This document shows, piece after piece, positions 47,549-55,566 of a stretch of 64,000 bases of DNA. Each line of letters begins with the position of its first letter. Position 1 is the first letter of the stretch. The stretch is taken from NCBI RefSeq assembly GCF_024699925.1, contig NZ_JAJOMX010000001.1, positions 5,184,001 through 5,248,000 of the forward strand. Reading direction: 5' to 3'. A program made the position numbers and the translations under genes. The DNA is from Mesorhizobium sp. J428 (GTDB lineage: Bacteria; Pseudomonadota; Alphaproteobacteria; Rhizobiales; Rhizobiaceae). The notes under the pieces were generated by a model, which saw only the letters and a program-made list of their open reading frames with translations, had not been told where the DNA came from and made no database searches.

Positions 47549-49348
47549 ATGGCCGCCCTGCTGATGGCGGGCGCCGTCGCGCTCGTCGGCAGCGGCATCG
47601 CCATCCGCTTCTATCTGGACGACGCGGCCGCGCGCGGCCAGACTACGCTCCGGCTCGCCGTCGCGGCCCTCGACGGCCACATGCGGCGCTTCGAGGCGCT
47701 GCCGCCCCTGATCGCGGATCAGGACGACATCAAGTCACTGGTCGCCGACCCGGCCAACGAGGCGCTGCGCACCGAGGCGAACCGCTATCTGAAGGAGATC
47801 AACGCCCTCCTCCAGTCGTCCGACATCTATGTCATGGTGCCCAGCGGCGACACGGTGGCCGCCAGCAACTATGACGGACCGCTGTCCTTCGTCGGCGAGA
47901 ACTTCTCCTACCGCCCCTATTTTCAGGATGCGATCGCGGGCCGCGCCGGGCGGTTCTTCGCCCTCGGCACGACGTCGCTCAAGCGCGGCTACTATTTCTC
48001 CGCCCCCGTTCGCGTCGATGGCGAGGTCCTTGGCGTGGTCGTCTTCAAGGTCGACCTCGACGCCATCGAGGCGTCGTGGAAGGGCGGCGACCACGAGATC
48101 ATCGTCACCGATCCTGAAGGCATCATCTTCATGTCCGGCCGCCCGGACTGGCTGTATGCCGGGTTGCTGCCGATCACGCCCGACCGCTTGGCGCGCACGA
48201 CCGAATCGCGCCGCTACGCCAACGCGACGCTGCGCGAGCTGCCGGTGCGCCGCGGCAGCCTCGACGAGCACGTGCTGATGAACGTCGACATGAACGGCAA
48301 GGGCACAGAATATCTCGTCCTCTCCGCCGCCATGCAGAATGCCGGCTGGACCGTGAGTGTGCTGACGGACACCGCCTCCGCCTATGCGCAGACCTATGTC
48401 AGCATCGCCGTCGCCGTTCTCGTGCTCGGCCTCGCCGCCCTCCTCGCCGCAATCGTGCTGCAGCGGCGCGCGCGGCTTGCCGAGCGCATGGAGCTGCAGC
48501 GCACCGCGCAGGCCGAGCTCGAACGGCGCGTCGCCGAACGCACCGCCGATCTCGCCCAGGTCAACCGCCAGCTCGAGACCGAGGTCGCCGAGCGCCGCGC
48601 CACCGAACAGCAATTGCGCAAGACGCAGTCGGACCTGGTGCAGGCGGGCAAGCTCGCCGCGCTCGGGCAGATGTCGGCGGCCCTCAGCCACGAGTTCAAC
48701 CAACCACTGGCGGCGGTGAAGACTTATGCCGACAACGCCGCCATCCTGATCGAGCGCGACCGCATCGCCGAGGCACGGGACAATGTCACGCGCATCTCCG
48801 CCCTGACCGACCGCATGGCTTCGATCAGCCGCCACCTGCGCAACTTCGCCCGCAAGCCGAACGAGAAGCTCGGCTCCGTCGATCTCGCCGAGGTGGTCGC
48901 CGACACAGCGGAAATCGTCGCCTGGCGCCTGAAGGCGGCCGACGCAACGCTGAAGGTCGATCTCGGCCCCGTGCCCCTGTCCGTTCGCGGCGGCGCCATC
49001 AGGTTGCAGCAGGTGCTCGTCAACATCATCTCCAACGCCGCCGACGCGGTGGAGGGCCTGGACGAAAGGACGATCGAGCTGACCGCCCGGAAGAAAGGCG
49101 GCCGGGTCACGATCAGCGTCAGGGATCACGGGCCCGGTGTCGCGCCCGCCATCGCCGAGCGCATCTTCGACCCGTTCTTCACGACCAAGGGCGTCGGCAA
49201 GGGTCTCGGCCTCGGCCTGTCGATCTCCTACAACATCGTCAAGGATTTCGGCGGCTCGGTCTCCGCCTCCAACCATCCCGACGGCGGCGCGGTCTTCGCC
49301 ATCGAACTCGATGCGGCCAGGCCATCCGTACGCGAGGCGGCGGAATGA
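47549..49348 (+). CDS. dctB: DctB-type sensor histidine kinase
   Basis: A 599-residue membrane histidine kinase. One hydrophobic segment opens it (MAALLMAGAVALVGSGIAI), then a periplasmic double-Cache-like sensor (FSYRPYFQDAIAGRAGRFFA), a second helix near 280-300, a coiled coil, HisKA with the phospho-His in SAALSHEFNQPLAAV, and HATPase with NIISNAADAV, DHGPGV and GKGLGLGLSI. This is DctB, sensing C4-dicarboxylates or tricarboxylates. A GTG at 47506 with GAGG 7 nt upstream begins TTQGYRHK and would join this frame if 47533 held a 1-2 nt error; that restores the usual basic residues before the first helix. Its stop overlaps dctD (ATGA). Confidence 0.9.
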   Translation: MAALLMAGAVALVGSGIAIRFYLDDAAARGQTTLRLAVAALDGHMRRFEALPPLIADQDDIKSLVADPANEALRTEANRYLKEINALLQSSDIYVMVPSGDTVAASNYDGPLSFVGENFSYRPYFQDAIAGRAGRFFALGTTSLKRGYYFSAPVRVDGEVLGVVVFKVDLDAIEASWKGGDHEIIVTDPEGIIFMSGRPDWLYAGLLPITPDRLARTTESRRYANATLRELPVRRGSLDEHVLMNVDMNGKGTEYLVLSAAMQNAGWTVSVLTDTASAYAQTYVSIAVAVLVLGLAALLAAIVLQRRARLAERMELQRTAQAELERRVAERTADLAQVNRQLETEVAERRATEQQLRKTQSDLVQAGKLAALGQMSAALSHEFNQPLAAVKTYADNAAILIERDRIAEARDNVTRISALTDRMASISRHLRNFARKPNEKLGSVDLAEVVADTAEIVAWRLKAADATLKVDLGPVPLSVRGGAIRLQQVLVNIISNAADAVEGLDERTIELTARKKGGRVTISVRDHGPGVAPAIAERIFDPFFTTKGVGKGLGLGLSISYNIVKDFGGSVSASNHPDGGAVFAIELDAARPSVREAAE

Positions 49349-50679
49349 GCGCGCCGGTCGTCCTGCTCGTCGACGACGAGGAGGAGCTGCGGCGTTCCAC
49401 CGCCCAGTCGCTCGACCTGGCGGGCTTCGTCGTCCGCGACTTCGCCTCGGCGGAACGGGCGCTGGATTTCGTCAGCCCGGGCTTCAACGGCGTGCTCGTC
49501 AGCGACATCCGCATGCCCGGCATGGACGGGATGACGCTGATGGCGCATGTCCGCGACATCGACCCCGACATCCCGGTCATTCTCGTCACCGGGCATGGCG
49601 ACGTGCAGCTCGCGGTCAAGGCGATGCGCGAGGGCGCCTACGACTTCATGGAGAAGCCGTTCACCACCCAGCAGCTTGCCGACATGGCGGCGCGCGCCAC
49701 CGACCGCCGCCGGCTGGTGCTGGAAAACCGGCTCCTGCGCGCGGCCGCCGGCAAGCGCGACGACCTGGAGGCGCGCCTGCCCGGGCGAACGCAGGCCATG
49801 ATCGACCTGCGCTACCGGCTGCGCGCCGTGGCGGCGACGGATGCCGACGTGCTGATCATCGGCGACACCGGCACCGGCAAGGAAGTGGCTGCGCGCGCGC
49901 TGCACGATCTCAGCGGGCGCGCCACCAGCCCCTTCGTGGCCATCAACTGCGCCGCCCTTCCCGACACGCTCATTGAGAGCGAGCTGTTCGGGCATGAAGC
50001 AGGCGCCTTTCCAGGCGCGTTGCGCGCCCGCTTCGGCAAGTTCGAGCATGCGCGCGGCGGCACTGTGCTGCTCGACGAGATCGGCTCCATGCCCATCGAC
50101 CTGCAGGCCAAGCTGCTGCGCGTCATCCAGGACCGCGCCGTCACCCGTCTCGGCTCCAACGACGCCGTCCAGCTCGACGTGCGTTTCGTGGCCACCAGCA
50201 AGGCCGACCTGGAGGCCGAGGTCGCGGCCGGCCGCTTCCGCGCCGATCTGTTCTACCGTCTCAACGTCGTGACGCTGCGCATGCCCTCGCTGGCCGCGCG
50301 GCGGGACGACGTGCCGCCCCTCTTCCTGCAGCTCGTCACCGAGGCCGCGGGACGCTATCGCCGCGAGGCTGCCGAGGTGCCGCCGTCGGTCATCGCCGCT
50401 CTTGCCCGGCGCGACTGGCCCGGCAATGTGCGGGAATTGCGCAACGCGGCCGACCGCTACGTGCTCGGTCTGGGCGCGACGCCGGCGGGCGAGGCGATCG
50501 CCGACCAGGGCGAGGAAAAGCTCGCCGAGCGGGTGGCGGAGTTCGAGCGCGGCGTGATCGCGAGCGCACTGCGCGCTCATCGCGGCAGTCTCAAGCCGGT
50601 CTACGAGTCGCTCGGCATCTCGCGCAAGACTCTCTACGAGAAAATGCAGAAATACGGACTGTACAAGGCTGACCTGTAG
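49345..50679 (+). CDS. dctD: DctD-type sigma-54-dependent response regulator
   Basis: A 444-residue response regulator. The receiver domain has D54 (VSDIRMPGMDG) and K104 (FMEKPFT). The AAA+ domain shows Walker A GDTGTGKE (173-180), the L1 loop as GAFPGA (220-225) instead of the common GAFTGA, Walker B TVLLDEIG (240-247), and the sensor segments WPGNVRELRNA. The C-terminal Fis-type helix-turn-helix (RGSLKPVYESLGISRKTLYE) binds enhancer DNA. It is activated by the overlapping DctB and should drive sigma-54 promoters, most simply that of the tct operon next to it. The Thr-to-Pro change lies in the sigma-54 contact loop. Confidence 0.92.
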   Translation: MSAPVVLLVDDEEELRRSTAQSLDLAGFVVRDFASAERALDFVSPGFNGVLVSDIRMPGMDGMTLMAHVRDIDPDIPVILVTGHGDVQLAVKAMREGAYDFMEKPFTTQQLADMAARATDRRRLVLENRLLRAAAGKRDDLEARLPGRTQAMIDLRYRLRAVAATDADVLIIGDTGTGKEVAARALHDLSGRATSPFVAINCAALPDTLIESELFGHEAGAFPGALRARFGKFEHARGGTVLLDEIGSMPIDLQAKLLRVIQDRAVTRLGSNDAVQLDVRFVATSKADLEAEVAAGRFRADLFYRLNVVTLRMPSLAARRDDVPPLFLQLVTEAAGRYRREAAEVPPSVIAALARRDWPGNVRELRNAADRYVLGLGATPAGEAIADQGEEKLAERVAEFERGVIASALRAHRGSLKPVYESLGISRKTLYEKMQKYGLYKADL

Positions 50680-50717
50680 CCAAGCCGGCCTCCGTCGATC
50701 CCGCCCACTCGACGTCT

Positions 50718-50735
50718 TGGGTGGTGATTCACCCA
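50718..50735. promoter_or_regulatory. Inverted repeat upstream of tctC, possible DctD enhancer site
   Basis: TGGGTG (50718-50723) and CACCCA (50730-50735) form a perfect 6-bp inverted repeat with a 6-nt spacer, 178 bp before the tctC start. A Fis-type regulator such as DctD binds palindromes of about this size. A clear sigma-54 promoter (GG, 10 nt, GC) was not found between here and tctC, so the link is uncertain. Confidence 0.4.
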
Positions 50736-50912
50736 CGAGGTAGCCGCGATGTTACGATATCCACCCATCGCCGGCCGAAAATATGCGGAAACGTCGATCG
50801 CCGCCGACATGGGCTTGTCTCTTGGCCCGATCCGTCGGCTATTGCACTATTCATAGTCGGTGCCGGGAGGATCTGTGCACCGAAGGGCTTTCAGCACACC
50901 CGGGAGGAAATC

Positions 50913-51938
50913 ATGCAGAAGATTCTTACCGCGCTCGGCGCGGCAGCCATGTTGTCGATGTCGACGCTCTCGGCGCTCGCCGAATATCCCGAGCGCCCGA
51001 TCACCATCGTGGTTCCGTTCGCGGCCGGCGGGCCGACCGACACGGTGACGCGCCTCGTCGCCGAATCGATGTCGAAGGATCTCGGCCAGCAGGTCGTGGT
51101 CGAGAACGTCGGCGGCGCCGGCGGCACGCTGGGTGCCGGCCGCGTCGCGCAGTCCGATCCGGACGGCTACACGCTGCTGCTCCATCATATCGGCATGGCG
51201 ACCAGCGCCACGCTCTATCGCAAGCTCGCCTACGACACGCTGGGCGCCTTCGAATATGTCGGCCTCGTCACCGAAGTGCCGATGACCATCGTCGCCCGCA
51301 AGGATCTCGAGCCCGCCGACCTCAAGGGCCTGGTCGAATACGCCAAGGCCAACAAAGACACGGTGACGGTGGCGAACGCCGGCATCGGCGCGGCCTCGCA
51401 TCTGTGCGGCATGCTGTTCATGACCGCGATCGGCACGCCGCTGGTCACCGTGCCCTACAAGGGCACCGGCCCGGCCATGACCGATCTGCTCGGCGGCCAG
51501 GTCGACATCATGTGCGACCAGACCACCAACACGACCAAGCAGATCCAGGGCGGCACCATCAAGGCCTATGCGGTGACGACGCCCAAGCGCCTCGACGTGC
51601 TTCCCGACCTTCCCACCACCGATGAGGCCGGCCTGCCCGGCATGCAGGTCGGCATCTGGCACGGCCTCTACGCGCCGAAGGGCACGCCCGCCGACGTCAC
51701 CGAGAAGCTGTCGAAGGCGCTTCAGGTTGCGCTCAAGGACGAAAACGTCGTCGCCCGGTTCGCCGAACTCGGCACCACGCCCTCGCCCGAGGCTGACGCC
51801 ACGCCGGCCGCGCTCAAGGCCAAGCTCGAAAGCGAGATCGCACGCTGGAAGCCGATCATCGAAGCCGCCGGCCAGACGCCGACTGACGCTTCGCGGGAGC
51901 GGCTCCGGCCGCTCCTCCTTCCATCCGGGGCGGCGTAG
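50913..51938 (+). CDS. tctC: Tripartite tricarboxylate transporter substrate-binding protein
   Basis: A 341-residue periplasmic binding protein of the Bug/TctC family. Sec signal (LTALGAAAMLSMSTLSALA), then the family start YPERPITIVVPFAAGGPTDT and the ligand loop VENVGGAGGTLGAGRVAQ; VPYKGTGPAMTDLLGGQVD follows. GGGAGGAAATC precedes ATG 50913. The end reads EAAGQ then TPTDASRERL, an 18-residue tail unlike the family; adding one T at 51876 would read GQYAD and stop at 51886, the usual length and ending. So a probable 1-nt deletion lengthens the C-terminus, likely harmless. Captures citrate-like or other carboxylates for TctAB. Confidence 0.92.
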   Translation: MQKILTALGAAAMLSMSTLSALAEYPERPITIVVPFAAGGPTDTVTRLVAESMSKDLGQQVVVENVGGAGGTLGAGRVAQSDPDGYTLLLHHIGMATSATLYRKLAYDTLGAFEYVGLVTEVPMTIVARKDLEPADLKGLVEYAKANKDTVTVANAGIGAASHLCGMLFMTAIGTPLVTVPYKGTGPAMTDLLGGQVDIMCDQTTNTTKQIQGGTIKAYAVTTPKRLDVLPDLPTTDEAGLPGMQVGIWHGLYAPKGTPADVTEKLSKALQVALKDENVVARFAELGTTPSPEADATPAALKAKLESEIARWKPIIEAAGQTPTDASRERLRPLLLPSGAA

Positions 51939-51957
51939 ACCGCCGGGGACAAAAGCG

Positions 51958-52419
51958 ATGGACACTCGTGGTATCGACCGCACGAACGCCGTTTGCGGCG
52001 CATTCTTCATCCTTGCCGGCCTTGTTTTCGGCTACCAGTCGCTTGGGGTCGATCTCGGCACCTGGCTGAGGATCGGCCCCGGCGGCCTGCCGCTGGTGCT
52101 CTCCGCCTTGCTGATCCTGCTCGGCGTCATCATCCTCGTCCCGGCGCTGCGCGTCGAAGGCGAGCCGGTCGGCAAGATCGCCTGGCGCGGCATGCTCTTC
52201 ATTCTGCTCGCGCCGCTGATCTTCGGCCTCACCGTGCGCGGCCTCGGCTTCGTGCCCGCCGTCTTCGTGACGTCGCTCTTCGCCTCCTTCGCCTCCTACC
52301 GGATGAGCTGGTGGATGGCGCTGCTTCTCTCCTTCGCGCTGGCGGTCTTCTCGATGATCGTCTTCAGCTACGGGCTCGGCCTGCCCTTCCAGCGTTTCGG
52401 CCCCTGGCTGCGGTTCTAG
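51958..52419 (+). CDS. tctB: Tripartite tricarboxylate transporter small membrane subunit
   Basis: A 153-residue protein with four predicted membrane helices, of the TctB family (DUF1468). Segments: AVCGAFFILAGLVFGYQSLG, RIGPGGLPLVLSALLILLGV and SFALAVFSMIVFSYGLGLPF. It joins TctA in the inner membrane. It begins 19 bp after the tctC frame ends and 11 bp before tctA starts. Confidence 0.92.
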   Translation: MDTRGIDRTNAVCGAFFILAGLVFGYQSLGVDLGTWLRIGPGGLPLVLSALLILLGVIILVPALRVEGEPVGKIAWRGMLFILLAPLIFGLTVRGLGFVPAVFVTSLFASFASYRMSWWMALLLSFALAVFSMIVFSYGLGLPFQRFGPWLRF

Positions 52420-52430
52420 GAGGCGCAACG

Positions 52431-53939
52431 ATGGAACTCTTCTCCAACCTCGCGCTCGGTTTCGCCACCGCGTCCACGCTCTACAACATCGGCTTCTGCC
52501 TGATAGGCGTCCTGCTCGGCACGCTCATCGGCGTGCTGCCCGGCATCGGCGCCACCGCCACCATCGCCATGCTGCTGCCGATCACCTTCCAGATCGGCGA
52601 CCCGGTCTCCTCGCTCATCATGCTGGCCGGCATCTATTACGGTGCCCAGTATGGCGGCTCGACCACGGCGATCCTCATCAACATGCCCGGCGAATCCTCC
52701 TCCGCCGTCACGGCCATCGACGGCTACCAGATGGCGCGCAAGGGCCGCGCCGGCGTGGCGCTCGCCACGGCCGCCATCGGCTCCTTCGTCGCCGGCACGA
52801 TCGCCACCGTGCTCATCGCCCTGTTCGCTCCGCCACTCACGACGATCGCGCTCAAGTTCGGCGCGGCCGAATACTGCTCGCTGATGGTCGTCGGCCTCAT
52901 CATGTCCGTCGCGCTTGCCCACGGCTCCGTCGTCAAGGCGATCGCCATGGTGGTGCTCGGCCTGCTCCTCGGCCTCGTCGGCCAGGACGTCATCTCCGGC
53001 GCGCCGCGGCTCAATTTCGGCCTCAACCAGCTCGGCGACCAGCTGAACTTCGTCGCCATCGCCGTCGGCCTGTTCGGCATCGCCGAAATCCTGCGCAATC
53101 TGGAGGACGAGCGCACCCGCGAGGTGCTGATGGCCAAGGTCACCGGCCTGATGCCGACGCGCGAGGACTTCCGCCGCATGGTCGCCCCCATCCTGCGCGG
53201 CACCGCGCTCGGCTCCGCGCTCGGCATCCTGCCTGGCAACGGCGCGGTGCTGGCGGCCTTCGCCTCCTACACGATCGAGAAGCGCGCCTCCGACCGGCCG
53301 GAGGAATTCGGCAAGGGGGCGCTTGCCGGCGTAGCCGGCCCCGAATCGGCCAACAATGCCGGCGCGCAGACCTCCTTCATCCCGATGCTGACGTTGGGCA
53401 TCCCCGCCAACCCGGTCATGGCGCTGATGATCGGCGCGATGATCATCCAGGGAATCGTGCCCGGTCCTAACGTCGCCGCCGAGAAGCCCGACCTGTTCTG
53501 GGGCCTCATCGCCTCGATGTGGATCGGCAACCTGCTCCTCGTCATCCTCAACCTGCCGCTCGTCGGCCTGTGGGTGAAGCTCCTCAAGGTTCCCTACTTC
53601 GTGCTGTTCCCGACGATCATGGCCTTCTGCTCGATCGGCGTCTATTCGGTGAACTCCAACGTCTGGGACCTCTACGTCGTCGCCTTCTTCGGTCTGCTCG
53701 GCTATTTCCTGCTCAAGCTGCGCTGCGAGCCCGCTCCGCTCCTGCTCGGCTTCGTGCTCGGCCCGCTGCTCGAGGAAAACCTGCGCCGCGCCATGATCCT
53801 GTCGCGCGGCGACGTGTCGACCTTCGTCACCCGGCCGATCAGCGCCGGCCTGCTCCTGCTGGCCGCCCTCGTCCTCGTCGTCGTCTTCCTGCCCTCCGTG
53901 CGCAAGAAGCGCGAAGAGGTCTTCGTCGAGGACGAATGA
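52431..53939 (+). CDS. tctA: Tripartite tricarboxylate transporter large permease
   Basis: A 502-residue integral membrane protein of the TctA family with about 12 helices. The signature GVLPGIGATATIAMLLPITF and the repeat-related ALGILPGNGAVLAAFASY are seen, as is IYYGAQYGGSTTAILINMPG. AGGAGG is 8 nt before ATG. It imports the carboxylate handed over by TctC, driven by an ion gradient. Last of the tctCBA set, its stop overlaps the start of an orphan gene (ATGA). Confidence 0.95.
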   Translation: MELFSNLALGFATASTLYNIGFCLIGVLLGTLIGVLPGIGATATIAMLLPITFQIGDPVSSLIMLAGIYYGAQYGGSTTAILINMPGESSSAVTAIDGYQMARKGRAGVALATAAIGSFVAGTIATVLIALFAPPLTTIALKFGAAEYCSLMVVGLIMSVALAHGSVVKAIAMVVLGLLLGLVGQDVISGAPRLNFGLNQLGDQLNFVAIAVGLFGIAEILRNLEDERTREVLMAKVTGLMPTREDFRRMVAPILRGTALGSALGILPGNGAVLAAFASYTIEKRASDRPEEFGKGALAGVAGPESANNAGAQTSFIPMLTLGIPANPVMALMIGAMIIQGIVPGPNVAAEKPDLFWGLIASMWIGNLLLVILNLPLVGLWVKLLKVPYFVLFPTIMAFCSIGVYSVNSNVWDLYVVAFFGLLGYFLLKLRCEPAPLLLGFVLGPLLEENLRRAMILSRGDVSTFVTRPISAGLLLLAALVLVVVFLPSVRKKREEVFVEDE

Positions 53940-54520
53940 GCGACACCCCGCCTGCCTGGCCGCCTTTCTACTTCTCCGGCGGCTGGTTCCGCATGGGCTC
54001 CGACGAGCCGCAGTTCAAGCTGAAGGGCAAGTTCGAATTCGAGTTCCTGAACCCCGACGAGGGCGACGACCCCGCCCTCGCCGCAGCCTGGTATGCAGAG
54101 GACTTCCCCAGCCGCATCGCCGGCGAACCGCGGTGGCTGGCGACCGGCGGCTGGGAGATCGCTCCGGCCGCGTCGACCGGCCGTTCCGCGCCCTTCACCG
54201 CCCGCCGCGCCAGCGTCGAGGTGGCCGGCCGCGTCGTCTTCTCGCCCGACCCGTCGCACTGGGTGAAGGTCGAGGTCTTCCTCGGCGCCTTCCGCGTTTT
54301 CGTCGCCTACATGGACAGGGTGTGGGAGGAGTTCGAGCTCTGGCCGTCCGGCGCGACCGAGAAGACCGTCGATCCGCCCGGCCGGATCGGAAAGCGGCTC
54401 GACTGGATCAACCTCGCGCCCTCCGCCTGGCCGGCGCTGGCCCGTCTCGTAGACGACCAGACATTCTCCATTGAACTGCCCGGCCGCAACGTAGTCGAGA
54501 TGTCTGCCCCAGGCGACTAG
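53936..54520 (+). CDS. Unrecognised protein coupled to tctA
   Basis: A 194-residue soluble protein with no signal peptide or membrane helix. It opens PPAWPPFYFSGGWFRMGSDE and is rich in Trp and Phe (WPPF, GGWF, RWLATGGWE, HWVKVEVF, DRVWEEFELW). Predicted largely beta. I do not recognise a family. Its ATG overlaps the tctA stop by four bases (ATGA), so it is translated with the transporter operon. A role in handling the imported carboxylate or in regulating transport is a guess. Codon use is like the neighbours, so it is likely a real gene. Confidence 0.7.
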   Translation: MSDTPPAWPPFYFSGGWFRMGSDEPQFKLKGKFEFEFLNPDEGDDPALAAAWYAEDFPSRIAGEPRWLATGGWEIAPAASTGRSAPFTARRASVEVAGRVVFSPDPSHWVKVEVFLGAFRVFVAYMDRVWEEFELWPSGATEKTVDPPGRIGKRLDWINLAPSAWPALARLVDDQTFSIELPGRNVVEMSAPGD

Positions 54521-54575
54521 CCGCGGTTCAAAGACGAGCCGCGGAACACTTGCCGCGCCCGCGTGTTTCGTCCTC

Positions 54576-55352
54576 GTGCTCATCGCGACCTTCAACATCA
54601 ACAACGTCAACCGCCGTCTGCCTAATCTACTCGCTTGGCTGGCGAAACGGCATCCCGACGTGGTGGCGCTGCAGGAGCTGAAAGCGACGCAGGCGGACTT
54701 TCCAGCCGACGCGTTGCGGGACGCCGGCTACCGCGCGGTCTGGCGCGGGCAGAAGACGTGGAACGGCGTCGCCCTCCTCGCCCGCGGCCGCGAGCCGGTG
54801 CTCACCCGCGACGCTCTGCCAGGCGACTCATCCGACAGCCAGGCCCGCTATATCGAGGCGGCGTTCAACGGCATCATCATCGCTTCGATTTACGCGCCCA
54901 ACGGCAATCCCCAGCCCGGCCCGAAATTCGACTACAAGCTCGCCTGGCTCGCGCGCCTGCAGCGGCACGCCACCGCACTCCGCAAGTCCGGCGCGCCGGT
55001 GGTGCTTGCCGGAGACTTCAACGTCGCGCCGACCGATATCGACATCTACCCGACGAGATCCTGGGACGACGACGCCCTGATCCAGCCCGAAAGCCGGGCC
55101 GCCTTCCGCAAGCTGCTCGGCCGTAGCTGGACCGACGCCGTGCGCACGATCCATCCGGACGAGCGCATCTACTCCTTCTGGGACTACAAGCGGAACCGCT
55201 GGCCGCGCGACGCGGGCCTCCGCCTCGACCATCTTCTGCTCAGCCCCAACCTGCGCGACCGCCTCCTCGATGCCAATGTCGATCGCGACACCCGCGGGGA
55301 AGACGGTGCGAGCGACCATGCGCCGGCATGGGTGAAGCTGCGCGATGAGTGA
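54576..55352 (+). CDS. xth: Exodeoxyribonuclease III family protein
   Basis: A 258-residue DNA repair enzyme that cuts at abasic sites and trims 3' ends. The family motifs are all visible: LQELKA (metal Glu), VLAGDFNVAPTDID, GLRLDHLLLSPNL and GASDHAPAWVKL (Asp/His). GTG 54576 is the start, with the usual LIATFNINNVN opening. It is probably its own transcript, 55 bp after the orphan gene. Close to ExoA/XthA; strictly 'exodeoxyribonuclease III'. Confidence 0.92.
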   Translation: MLIATFNINNVNRRLPNLLAWLAKRHPDVVALQELKATQADFPADALRDAGYRAVWRGQKTWNGVALLARGREPVLTRDALPGDSSDSQARYIEAAFNGIIIASIYAPNGNPQPGPKFDYKLAWLARLQRHATALRKSGAPVVLAGDFNVAPTDIDIYPTRSWDDDALIQPESRAAFRKLLGRSWTDAVRTIHPDERIYSFWDYKRNRWPRDAGLRLDHLLLSPNLRDRLLDANVDRDTRGEDGASDHAPAWVKLRDE

Positions 55353-55479
55353 CAGCCCGTGGCGCTTGGGGCCAGCAAAGCGACATTGACCCTCAAATCC
55401 GCGCGGATGCGGCCAGACGCTCGCAAACCTGCGCAACGCGGCTTGCAATCCACTCAAACAACGACGAAAACCGCGCCAT

Positions 55480-55565
55480 GCGGGCGTGGCGGAACTGGTA
55501 GACGCAAGGGACTTAAAATCCCTCAGCCTCTGGCTATGCGGGTTCGATCCCCGCCGCCCGCACCA
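55480..55565 (+). tRNA. tRNA-Leu(TAA)
   Basis: An 86-nt cloverleaf with encoded CCA (55563-55565). Acceptor GCGGGCG pairs with CGCCCGC, discriminator A. The anticodon stem AGGGA/TCCCT holds loop CTTAAAA with anticodon TAA at 55514-55516. A 14-nt variable arm marks it as class II, as expected of Leu. T arm is GCGGG, TTCGATC, CCCGC. Confidence 0.96.
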
Positions 55566-55566
55566 T

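Noticed and set aside
50680..50912. Sigma-54 promoter before tctC
   Set aside because: The best candidates have GG and GC 11 or more bases apart instead of 10; TTGGCC and TATTGCAC elements do not pair at the right spacing.
53600..53935. Alternative frames inside tctA as separate small genes
   Set aside because: They are Arg-rich shadows of the permease without ribosome sites.
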